Shown here in pieces: positions 10,901 to 17,214 of a stretch of 64,000 bases of DNA. Source of the DNA: Micromonospora sp. KC606 (GTDB lineage Bacteria; Actinomycetota; Actinomycetes; Mycobacteriales; Micromonosporaceae); assembly GCF_004348675.1 (NCBI RefSeq), contig NZ_SMKN01000009.1, positions 19,208 to 83,207 on the forward strand, in the 5' to 3' direction. Positions within the stretch are counted from its first letter, which is position 1. Every line of letters begins with the position of its first letter. The notes below the pieces were generated by a model that was not told the DNA's origin, made no database searches, and saw only the letters and a list, made by a program, of their open reading frames with translations. A program made the position numbers and the translations under genes.

Positions 10901-12140
10901 GGTCCACCTGCTGCCGCCCGACATGACGCCCGGCGAACTCGGGGAGCAGTTGTCCGCGGGCGGGCCGTACGCGTTCGTCAAGCTCACGCCGAGCCACCTC
11001 GACCTGTTGGTCGAGCAGGTGGACGGCGACGCCGCGGCCCGACTGTGCGGCACACTCGTCGTGGGCGCCGACGCGTTCCGCGCCGCCAGCCTCGACCGCT
11101 GGCGCCGCCTCGCGCCGGACACGCCGGTCATCAACGAGTACGGCCCGACGGAGGCATCCGTCGCCAACTGCGCGTATCCGGTGCCGGGTCCGGTGTCGCA
11201 GGCACTCGTACCGATCGGCCGCCCGATCGCCAACACCACCATGTACGTCCTGGACGAGGCGATGCGGCCGCAACCGGTCAGCGTGGTGGGTGAGCTCTAC
11301 ATCGGCGGCGACTGCGTGGTGCGCGGGTACGCCGGACGGCCAGCCCTCACCGCGGAACGGTTCGTGCCCGACCCGTTCGGGGCGAAGCCCGGTGCCCGGC
11401 TCTACCGCACCGGCGATCTCGGCCGGCTCACCCCGGACGGGACCTTCGAGTTTCTCGGCCGCGTCGACGCCCAGGTTAAGATCGACGGATACCGGATCGA
11501 GCCGGGCGAGATCGAGGCCGCCCTCGTCGCGCATCCCGCGGTCCGGCAGGCGGTCGTGGTACCGCACACCGGCCCGGCGGAGCGCCGGTTCCTGGTGGCG
11601 TACGTCGTCGGCGAGCCGTCCGCCGGGGCGACCGAGCGGGAACTCCGCGAGTTCCTCGGTGGGCGGCTGCCGGAACACCTGGTGCCCGCCCGCGTCGTCG
11701 GCGTACCGGCCATCCCGCTCAACGCCAATGGAAAGCTGGACCGCACGGCGCTCCCGGCGCCGTCCGAGGTCCCGGCCGGAGCGCCGCCGGCGGCCGGTCC
11801 CGCGGACCCGCTGCAACAGTGCCTGATCGTGCTCTGGGCGGAGCTGCTCGGGCACCCCGCGGAGAACATCGGCGTGGTCGACGACTTCTTCACTCTCGGC
11901 GGGCGTTCCCTCGACGTGATCCGCCTCATCTCGCGGATCCGGGAGACGCTCGGCGTCCGCCTGTCGCCGGTGCAGGTTTTCCGGGAGCCGACCGTCGCCG
12001 CCATGGCCAAGGCGGTGGTGCGGCACGAGAGCCGGCCCGGCCGGTCCGACCAGATCGCGCGGGCGGTGCTGCGGCTGCGCGCCATGAGCCCCGCCGAGCG
12101 GCGGCGCCTGCTGCCCGCCGGCGTGCGAGAGGAGGACTGA
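7902..12140 (+). CDS. Non-ribosomal peptide synthetase, half C-T-C-A-T
   Basis: Peptide synthetase of 1412 aa, starting at the ATG at 7902 with GGAG 7 nt upstream. The first about 215 residues resemble only the C-terminal lobe of a condensation domain (DNLLLSALVALLSRASG, later LRCGFDAERYDEPAV) and contain no HHxxxDG. Then follow a carrier domain (LGGGSL, Ser278), a full condensation domain (SFAQERIWFFENL; HHLVNDG from residue 469), an adenylation domain (YVIFTSGSTGTPKG, NEYGPTEASV, A10 NANGKLDR) and a C-terminal carrier (LGGRSL, Ser1336). There is no thioesterase or epimerase. The A-domain pocket reads about D-A-P-K-V-G-E-V-A-K; the K-x-G-E/H part recalls Asn/Asp codes but the start does not, so the substrate is uncertain. 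The next gene overlaps its stop by 1 nt. Confidence 0.96.
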   Translation: MTTGHGFSPIGSSRAGFAAGNSTVTLRPTRPAPPVPGFVRGRAASTVGATLTARLAGASRSDVDNLLLSALVALLSRASGTTEVSVGVADGGQARSTQPVRVVVDAAGTLEQVLRLVTSARAAAAVAPCPEARVVVVADAPTAALESLLDGQVDRDLAIALDDGASPWTLRCGFDAERYDEPAVTAFLTAVRAALTGLVRTPGLPVHDLNAAIEAPTVEVAAIQTAATDERTTELASAEPSGTPLGAVARVVADVWEQVLETPVRRGDDNFFVLGGGSLQALQALGRLRDKFAIELPADLIFGAPTVSEAARHVERAREDRSRLRVEPPQPRGDSPAPASFAQERIWFFENLRPSSALYHMPWALDIDGPVAPDILAAAVRTVVARHEALRTSFSVRDGLPVPVVHAAVPVEIGHDDLSLLPATRRRAAADQLLAERARLPFDLSQPPLLRAHLLRLTERRHILLLTLHHLVNDGYSTDLLLRELSAAYEAHASGRPPALSPVSVQYGDVAAWQRRVLRDDALADALRFWQDELAGAPAALALPTSRPRPAEPSFAGETHAFRLPERLTWELRQTGREHGTTLFVVLLAGFHALLRRYTGQTDVVVGTTSANRDRLALENVLGPVFNTLALRANLPGDPTFEELLAHMGDRVRGAHANQEVPFDLLVARLAPERDPSRSPIFQVLFELGDPPGGPAPDGLRWTPRLVDTRTAKLDLAVTLTDEGDALTGLVTHSADLFDAAFARGLVANFVCLLEAVCADPGSRLSALSVVSAVDRRAIAAVNDTAHAYPVGACLHELVERQARRVPDRVAVRCGPAQVTFAGLNARANQLAARLRAHGVGPEARVGVCLDRSIDMVVALLAVLKAGGAYVPIDPDYPDERKRLMMSAADAELLVGQRVAAGGGWHDGPAVWLDSGLAGESVVDPPGRAHAGNLAYVIFTSGSTGTPKGVLVEHGGLVNYLRWCLDTYVADRTGGGAVFSSFAFDALVPSLYAPLISGQTVHLLPPDMTPGELGEQLSAGGPYAFVKLTPSHLDLLVEQVDGDAAARLCGTLVVGADAFRAASLDRWRRLAPDTPVINEYGPTEASVANCAYPVPGPVSQALVPIGRPIANTTMYVLDEAMRPQPVSVVGELYIGGDCVVRGYAGRPALTAERFVPDPFGAKPGARLYRTGDLGRLTPDGTFEFLGRVDAQVKIDGYRIEPGEIEAALVAHPAVRQAVVVPHTGPAERRFLVAYVVGEPSAGATERELREFLGGRLPEHLVPARVVGVPAIPLNANGKLDRTALPAPSEVPAGAPPAAGPADPLQQCLIVLWAELLGHPAENIGVVDDFFTLGGRSLDVIRLISRIRETLGVRLSPVQVFREPTVAAMAKAVVRHESRPGRSDQIARAVLRLRAMSPAERRRLLPAGVREED

Positions 12141-13471
12141 TGCGTACGGTGGCGGTGGAGTACCGGGGTGCGCGGGGCGGCACGGGGCCGAGCACCTGGG
12201 CGCAGCGCGAGCATTGGGCGACGCTGTTGGCCAACCGCCCCCACGACGCCCGGTTCAACATCGGGCTGCTCCAGCCGGTACCCGCGACCGCGTCGCTGAA
12301 CGCCGTGCTGATGGCCGTTCGGCGGCTGGTCGAGCGGCACGAGACTCTGCGAACGACGTTCGAGGACGGCGCGGACGGCGCGCCCACGCAGATGGTGCAC
12401 GCGGGGGGCGAGCTGGCGGTGGCGGTGGTCGAGGCGCCGGGGCCCGCCGAGCCGGACGCGCGCCGGCTCGTGGCCGAACTCGCCGCCGCGAGGTTCGAGC
12501 CGACGACCGAGCTGCCGGTACGGTTCGCCGTGGTGGTTCATGCCGGCCGGCCCGCCTGGCTGGGTACGGTGATCTCGCACCTGGCCGCCGACGCCGCGGC
12601 CGTCGACCTGCTCGAACGCGACCTGGGCGACCTGCTGGCCGACCCGGACGCGCCCGGCCCGGCGCAGGGCCGAGCCAGCCGGCCCTCGTGGCAGCCGCTG
12701 GATCAGTCCGCGTACGAGCAGTCCGAAGCCGGCCAGGCGGTGTTACGCCGCTCGTTGACAGCGTGGCGGGACGGACTGACCAAAGCACCGGCCCTCGTCA
12801 CCGAGCCGACGGCCTCCGATGAGGAGCCGCGGTACCCCGCCACGATCCTGCGGGCCGCCGGGCTGGGCGAGGCCGCGAGCGGGCTCGCCGCGACGCTCGG
12901 GGTGGGCGTCTCGGCGGTCTTCATCGGCGCCACGGCCGCCGCGCTGTCGGCGGCGGCCGTGACGACGGAGTGCTCCCTGGTCGTGACCTGCGCGAACCGC
13001 ATGACGCAGCGCACCGCGCGATACGTCGGCACCATCGCCCAGCAGGGCCTGCTGCGCGTGGACACCGCCAGCCCCTCCCTCTACGCGGTGGTTCGGAACA
13101 CCTGGGCGGGACTCTTGCGGATCTACGAGAGCAGCCGGTACGACCCGGTGGCGCTGCGTGCGGTGCGCCGCGAGCTGACCGGCAGATCCAACGGGGACCA
13201 CTACGTCAACTTCGTCGAGGAGCGGACCCCGCTGCGCCCGCGTGACGCCTTTGCCGCGCTCACCCCCGGCTGCTACGAGGTGACGGCCGGCACGCCGGTG
13301 CCCTCGACGTTCCTTGACTTCGGCCTGACGCTGCTGACCGACTCGGTCGACGCGTCGGTGCGGATGTTCGCCGACCGCCGCCGGATCCCGCCGGCGCGGG
13401 TTGAAGTGCTGCTCTCAGGCGTACGGGAGCTGCTCGACCGGGCAGCGCACGGCGACGTGGCCTGGCGGTGA
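12140..13471 (+). CDS. Free-standing condensation-domain protein with degenerate active site
   Basis: A single condensation-like domain of 443 aa. The N-terminal WAQREHWATLL and VERHETLRTTF correspond to core motifs C1 and C2. The HHxxxDG motif is replaced by SHLAADA: the second (catalytic) His and the Asp remain, but the first His and the Gly are gone. Its ATG shares the A of the stop codon of the preceding NRPS, so the two are translationally coupled. Free-standing C domains in other clusters act in trans to release, cyclise or transfer the peptide; here that is inference. It could equally be a structural partner without catalysis. Confidence 0.85.
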   Translation: MRTVAVEYRGARGGTGPSTWAQREHWATLLANRPHDARFNIGLLQPVPATASLNAVLMAVRRLVERHETLRTTFEDGADGAPTQMVHAGGELAVAVVEAPGPAEPDARRLVAELAAARFEPTTELPVRFAVVVHAGRPAWLGTVISHLAADAAAVDLLERDLGDLLADPDAPGPAQGRASRPSWQPLDQSAYEQSEAGQAVLRRSLTAWRDGLTKAPALVTEPTASDEEPRYPATILRAAGLGEAASGLAATLGVGVSAVFIGATAAALSAAAVTTECSLVVTCANRMTQRTARYVGTIAQQGLLRVDTASPSLYAVVRNTWAGLLRIYESSRYDPVALRAVRRELTGRSNGDHYVNFVEERTPLRPRDAFAALTPGCYEVTAGTPVPSTFLDFGLTLLTDSVDASVRMFADRRRIPPARVEVLLSGVRELLDRAAHGDVAWR

Positions 13472-13563
13472 CCCGGGCCGAGCGCCGCGACGAGTAACAC
13501 GTCCGGCACGTCGCGCCCACACCGTGAGGAACGCCTGGGCCGTGGCGTGGTGCCCCCCGGCCG

Positions 13564-14184
13564 CTACGTCCGGCCCATCACTGGTTTGTCGACGAACGGG
13601 AACGCGTGCGCGAACAGGAAGACCTCGGCCCGGCCCGGAGCGCCGTCGCCACCACGACTTTCGGTCCGCGTCGCGCGTGAGTGCTCCGACCACTTCTTCA
13701 GCACCTCGTCGAGTTCGGCGCCGAGCCGGCGCAGCTCCTCGGCGTCGAGGTACAGGACTGTGTCGGTGCTGTACGCCGCGCCGGCCCACTCGGAACCCCA
13801 CTGGCCGGTGCCGTGGTCCTGCCACTCCCGCAGCCGCTCGACGTGCCGGGCGGTGAGCACGGCGTGCGCCGCCGCCATCGCCTCACGCGCGGCCGGGCTG
13901 TCCGGGAAATCGGCGGCGGACCAGCGCACCCCGCCCGGAATCGCGCGCCACCATCGCTCCCGGCCGTCCTGCCCCAGATCGGGAGCCTCCTCGATGTAGC
14001 CGTAGCGGGCCAGCTGCCGCAGGTGATAGCTGAGCGAGCCGGGCGCGGCCGGCACCACCTGGGAGAGCTGGGTCGCCGTCGCGGGCCCCATAGTGGCGAG
14101 CGCCTCGTATAACTGCAGCCGCGCCGGGTGCGCGATGGCCCGAAGCGTCTGCATATCAGTGATCTTCTTCGTTTCCTGAGCCAC
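13564..14184 (-). CDS. ArsR-like winged-helix transcriptional regulator
   Basis: DNA-binding protein of 206 aa. Residues about 10-80 form a winged helix (TLRAIAHPARLQLYEAL, then TATQLSQVVPAAPGSLSYHLRQLARYGYIEEA), typical of ArsR/HTH_20 regulators. The C-terminal part is a family-specific extension with no metal-binding Cys motif, so a metal sensor is unlikely. GTG start at 14184. It is divergent from the radical SAM gene across a short AT-rich region with a clear dyad, so autoregulation and control of that gene are plausible. Confidence 0.85.
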   Translation of the reverse strand: MAQETKKITDMQTLRAIAHPARLQLYEALATMGPATATQLSQVVPAAPGSLSYHLRQLARYGYIEEAPDLGQDGRERWWRAIPGGVRWSAADFPDSPAAREAMAAAHAVLTARHVERLREWQDHGTGQWGSEWAGAAYSTDTVLYLDAEELRRLGAELDEVLKKWSEHSRATRTESRGGDGAPGRAEVFLFAHAFPFVDKPVMGRT

Positions 14185-14210
14185 GCACCCACCCTAGTAA
14201 CACAAGATAA

Positions 14211-14234
14211 TTTGCTCAATAGCCCTATTGCAAA
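14211..14234. promoter_or_regulatory. Dyad operator candidate (ArsR / radical SAM intergenic)
   Basis: TTTG, two bases, CAATAG-CC-CTATTG, then CAAA. The inner 6-bp arms (14217-14222 and 14225-14230) are perfect and the outer 4-bp arms also pair after a 2-nt bulge. It lies between the divergent starts at 14184 and 14348, as expected for the operator of the winged-helix protein. Confidence 0.45.
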
Positions 14235-14239
14235 CGTCG

Positions 14240-14268
14240 TTGCACATACATTGATCAACACGTATAGT
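14240..14268 (+). promoter_or_regulatory. Promoter candidate for the radical SAM gene
   Basis: TTGCAC (14240-14245) and TATAGT (14263-14268) with a 17-nt spacer, in an unusually AT-rich stretch. The start would fall near 14275, about 70 nt upstream of the ATG at 14348. Confidence 0.5.
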
Positions 14269-14347
14269 TTGGAACGATTCAACTCACCCCCGCTCGCCGC
14301 CCGCCCGCCCACCTGCAGGCACCATCGCGACGCCCGGAGGATCCTTG

Positions 14348-15697
14348 ATGACCTCTGCTCCCGCTCCGCTGCCCCTCGGCCCGACAACCCAGCGCCAAGC
14401 CCCGCCCCGCTTCTCCGCCCGCCCGGCGGGGGAGGCCACTCTGACGCGACAGCCGGCACCCCCGCCCGGCACCGAGGTGCGGCTGCTGCGGGGCCGAGAC
14501 TCGTGGTGGGCGGTGCACGGCAACCGGGTGGCCCGTCTTCCGCTCGCCGCCGTCCACGGCGAGGGTCCCGCGCCCACCCTGACGCCGCAGGCCCGAGCCG
14601 CGCTCGCCGAAGGGCGGTTCTTCGCGTCACCGAACGCCGACACCTACGCGGTCACCGTGCTCACCGCCACCGCGTGCAACCTCGGCTGCTCGTACTGCTT
14701 CCAGAACACGGCGCTCCCGCCGCCCGGCAGCAGCGCACCGCCGCGCATCCGCGCCGCGACGCTCACGTCCGACCTGATCGCCCGGACCACCGCATTCGTT
14801 CAACGGCAGATGTCCCGTTTCGGGCAGGGCCAGGCCAGCCTGCTGCTGTTCGGAGGCGAACCCCTGCTCAATCCCGTGGGCGCGGTCCGCATCCTGCGGG
14901 CGTTGCAGCCGCTCAACCTCGTCGACGCCGACATCGTGACGAACGGCGTGCTACTCACCCCGCGGCTGGCCGGGCAGCTCACCGCGGCGGGGCTGCGCCG
15001 GATGCAGATCACCTTCGACGGCGCCCGCCCCGACCACGACCGGATCCGCGTCACGCGCGACGGCCGGGCCACGTACGACAAGATTCTGCGTAACGTGGCC
15101 GACGCCGTCCGCAGGACGGACCTGTCGTGGACCTTCCGGGTCAACGTCTCGCACCGCAACATCGGCGACCTCGACCGGCTGATCGAAGATTTGGCCAGCG
15201 TCACCGTGCCGGGGCGGACCAGCCTGCACCTCAGCCTGGTGGACGACGTGGGGCTCGGCTACGACAACGCGGTCGGATACACGCCCGGGCTCGCCGACCG
15301 GTTCATCGCCCTACACGCGCGGGCGATCGAGTACGGGATGACCATTCCGGTTTCCAAGCCGCTGACCGCCTGCCCGTACTGCTCGACGTTCGGCGGGGAC
15401 GGCGGCGCCGTGATCAACGCCGACGGCCACCTCTACAGCTGCTGGGAGACCGCCGGCCGCGAAGGCTGGTCGGTCGGCGACGTCACCGATGGATACCTGC
15501 CCGCCGAAACCATCCGGTCCCGCTGGGTACCGTGTGACTACGACATCCTGCCGCACGGTAGCGACGAGCAGGCCCGGGAGTTCTTCGACCGGGTCGACGC
15601 CACGGCGTTGGACGGCATGTACGCGGCCGGTCGGCTAGCGGCCCCCGCACCCGGGCGCGCCCCCGCCGTCGAGCCGCGCTCCGCGCACCGACCGTAG
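14348..15697 (+). CDS. Radical SAM enzyme with SPASM/Twitch-like C-terminus
   Basis: Radical S-adenosylmethionine protein of 449 aa. The [4Fe-4S] motif CNLGCSYC gives Cys110, Cys114 and Cys117 (CX3CX2C); FGGEPLLN and QITFDGARPDHDRIR are the SAM-binding and core motifs shared with peptide-modifying maturases of the PqqE/MftC/anSME group. The C-terminal CPYCSTFGGDGG, YSCWE and VPCDY supply Cys residues for an auxiliary cluster, but fewer than in a full SPASM domain. The ATG at 14348 has GGAGG at 14336-14340; an in-frame TTG precedes it. Family membership predicts action on a peptide; whether that is the small peptide encoded at 17077 or an NRPS-bound chain is not determined. Its last 63 nt overlap the convergent MFS gene. 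Confidence 0.93.
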   Translation: MTSAPAPLPLGPTTQRQAPPRFSARPAGEATLTRQPAPPPGTEVRLLRGRDSWWAVHGNRVARLPLAAVHGEGPAPTLTPQARAALAEGRFFASPNADTYAVTVLTATACNLGCSYCFQNTALPPPGSSAPPRIRAATLTSDLIARTTAFVQRQMSRFGQGQASLLLFGGEPLLNPVGAVRILRALQPLNLVDADIVTNGVLLTPRLAGQLTAAGLRRMQITFDGARPDHDRIRVTRDGRATYDKILRNVADAVRRTDLSWTFRVNVSHRNIGDLDRLIEDLASVTVPGRTSLHLSLVDDVGLGYDNAVGYTPGLADRFIALHARAIEYGMTIPVSKPLTACPYCSTFGGDGGAVINADGHLYSCWETAGREGWSVGDVTDGYLPAETIRSRWVPCDYDILPHGSDEQAREFFDRVDATALDGMYAAGRLAAPAPGRAPAVEPRSAHRP

Positions 15698-16933
15698 GGT
15701 GAGCGCGACCGCCACGGTGACGGCCTCCGCCGCACCGCACACCACGAAGGCGCCGGCCAGCCCGACGGCGACGGCGAGCGCGCCAAAGAGGAGGTACGCG
15801 ACGGGGGCGAGGCCGAGGGCCGAGAAGGCTGCCAGCGCCATCATCCGGCCCTGGTACTCGGGTCTCGTCCGGGCCTGAACCAGACCGATGAGCAACGCGC
15901 TCGCCGATCCAGAGCAGACACCGAGCAGGACCGCCACCACCACGGCCGCCGGCAGGCTGGAAAACCGCGGCAGCAGGGCCGTGCAGAGGCTGCCCGCGCC
16001 AACGGACAGCACTCCGGCCGCGCCCACGGCAGCCGGACGGCACACGGACAGCGCAAGCGCGCCACCGGCCGCTCCGGCCGCGAAACCGGCGACCAGCCAG
16101 CCGAGGCCGGGCGGTCCCCACCCGCGGTGGGCGGCCAGCATCGCGAGGCCGACGTTCAGGGGGCCGGCCAGCGTAAGGTTCAGGACCGCGACCACGACCA
16201 GGGTGGGCCCGACGACCGGTTCCGCCGCCGCGTAGCGAAGGCCGCGCCGCAGCAGCCGGAAGACCCCGTCGGGCGGCCCGTCGGCCCCGGGGGCGGACGC
16301 GGCTGCGACCGCCATCCGGGCTCGCAGGCTGCGCAGGACCAGCACCGCGACGGCGAAGAGGACGGCGTTCACCGCCGCGGCCAGGCTCAGCCCGCCCAAG
16401 GCGACGATGAAGCCGCCGCAGGGCGCGCCGACCACGCCCATGGCGCGCTCGAGCGTCTGCACCGTGCCGAGCCGCGCCGGCAGGTCGCCGGGCGCCACGA
16501 GCCGGGGCGGCAGCGCGGAGGCGGCCGGCAGGTGCGCCGCGTCGAGCACGCCGACCAGCAGTGCCGCGACCAGCAGCAGCCAGCCGTTCTCGCCGGCGGC
16601 CAGGACGCCCGCCGCGAGCCCGGCCATGACCACGGTGCGCAGCGTCTGGCTCATCACCACCACGCGGAGCACACCGTACCGGTCGGCGACCGCACCGCCG
16701 AACAGGACGAGGATCGTGCGCGGCAGCGTGGCGACCGCCAGCACCGCGGAGGCCCGCAGGGGATCGTCAAACCGGCTGGCCGCCCAGCCCAGAGCGACGA
16801 ACCAGATCTGACCGCCGAGCAGGGAGAACCCGAATCCGACCAAATAGGTGGCGAAAGGATGGCCACGATCCGCCGGGCGCCGATCCGGCGGTCTCCGCAC
16901 CTCGATCGACGCCACACTCTCACTGTAATGCAC
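15635..16933 (-). CDS. MFS transporter
   Basis: Second MFS exporter of the cluster, 432 aa, with about 12 membrane segments and the signature GGAVADRYGVLRVV. The GTG at 16933 is preceded by GAGGAA 8 nt upstream. It is convergent with, and overlaps, the radical SAM gene by 63 nt, and divergent from the small peptide gene, sharing a 71-bp region that carries a dyad. The position suggests export of a product of this sub-cluster, or efflux under the control of a regulator binding the dyad. Substrate unknown. Confidence 0.92.
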   Translation of the reverse strand: MHYSESVASIEVRRPPDRRPADRGHPFATYLVGFGFSLLGGQIWFVALGWAASRFDDPLRASAVLAVATLPRTILVLFGGAVADRYGVLRVVVMSQTLRTVVMAGLAAGVLAAGENGWLLLVAALLVGVLDAAHLPAASALPPRLVAPGDLPARLGTVQTLERAMGVVGAPCGGFIVALGGLSLAAAVNAVLFAVAVLVLRSLRARMAVAAASAPGADGPPDGVFRLLRRGLRYAAAEPVVGPTLVVVAVLNLTLAGPLNVGLAMLAAHRGWGPPGLGWLVAGFAAGAAGGALALSVCRPAAVGAAGVLSVGAGSLCTALLPRFSSLPAAVVVAVLLGVCSGSASALLIGLVQARTRPEYQGRMMALAAFSALGLAPVAYLLFGALAVAVGLAGAFVVCGAAEAVTVAVALTLRSVRGARLDGGGAPGCGGR

Positions 16934-16934
16934 A

Positions 16935-16972
16935 ACAACATTTCCTCAAGATTTTTGCGCGAAAAATGTTGT
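16935..16972. promoter_or_regulatory. Dyad between MFS gene and peptide gene
   Basis: ACAACATTT (16935-16943) and AAATGTTGT (16964-16972), perfect 9-bp arms with a 20-bp spacer. The left arm sits on the MFS translation start region and the right arm overlaps the -35 box of the promoter for the peptide gene, so a protein bound here could govern both directions. Confidence 0.5.
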
Positions 16973-16998
16973 GTATATCGGCGGCGGGTTCGTAGGCT
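16969..16998 (+). promoter_or_regulatory. Promoter candidate for the small peptide gene
   Basis: TTGTGT (16969-16974) and TAGGCT (16993-16998) with an 18-nt spacer. The predicted transcript start falls at about 17005, which is the A of an ATG that opens a 42-codon frame ending with the 18-aa peptide; a leaderless transcript is therefore possible. Confidence 0.4.
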
Positions 16999-17076
16999 AC
17001 CGGCATGAGGAATTCGTCTGGATGCCGAGCGCAGGACGGCCGGACACGGCGCGACACACGGGAAGGCAAGCCCGCC

Positions 17077-17133
17077 ATGACCATCGAAATCTTCATCATC
17101 AGTGACCGCGACGTGTGCGGCATCAAGGGCTGA
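17077..17133 (+). CDS. Small peptide gene: candidate RiPP precursor or leader peptide
   Basis: Encodes MTIEIFIISDRDVCGIKG (18 aa) from the ATG at 17077 with GGAAGG at 17061-17066. The same frame opens earlier at the ATG at 17005 (42 aa, Arg-rich and polar N-terminal part), which coincides with the predicted transcript start. A strong hairpin follows 21 nt after the stop. The hydrophobic stretch, the Asp/Arg block and the Cys-Gly near the C-terminus, together with the radical SAM gene 1.4 kb away, suggest a ribosomal peptide substrate. Alternatively, the four ATC isleucine codons within six codons and the downstream hairpin would suit a leader peptide controlling the regulator at 17215. I do not recognise the peptide family; expression is unproven. 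Confidence 0.5.
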   Translation: MTIEIFIISDRDVCGIKG

Positions 17134-17154
17134 CCGCCGCGATGGAGTAATCCG

Positions 17155-17189
17155 CACCGCTCCGGCGCCAGATCGGCGCCGGGGCGGTG
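17155..17189 (+). terminator. Strong hairpin after the peptide gene
   Basis: A 15-bp stem (left arm 17155-17169, right arm 17175-17189) with one T-G pair and a 5-nt loop AGATC, followed by TCTTG rather than a T-run. It lies between the peptide stop and the regulator start, so it is a terminator or an attenuator. Confidence 0.7.
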
Positions 17190-17214
17190 TCTTGTGACCT
17201 GCCGGGAGCGAGCC

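Noticed and set aside
9249..12026. 925-codon open frame on the minus strand
   Set aside because: Antisense shadow of the second NRPS.
17077..17133. Mycofactocin precursor (MftA)
   Set aside because: The CG near the C-terminus is suggestive, but the peptide lacks the terminal Val-Tyr that the mycofactocin enzymes act on, and no mft genes are present.
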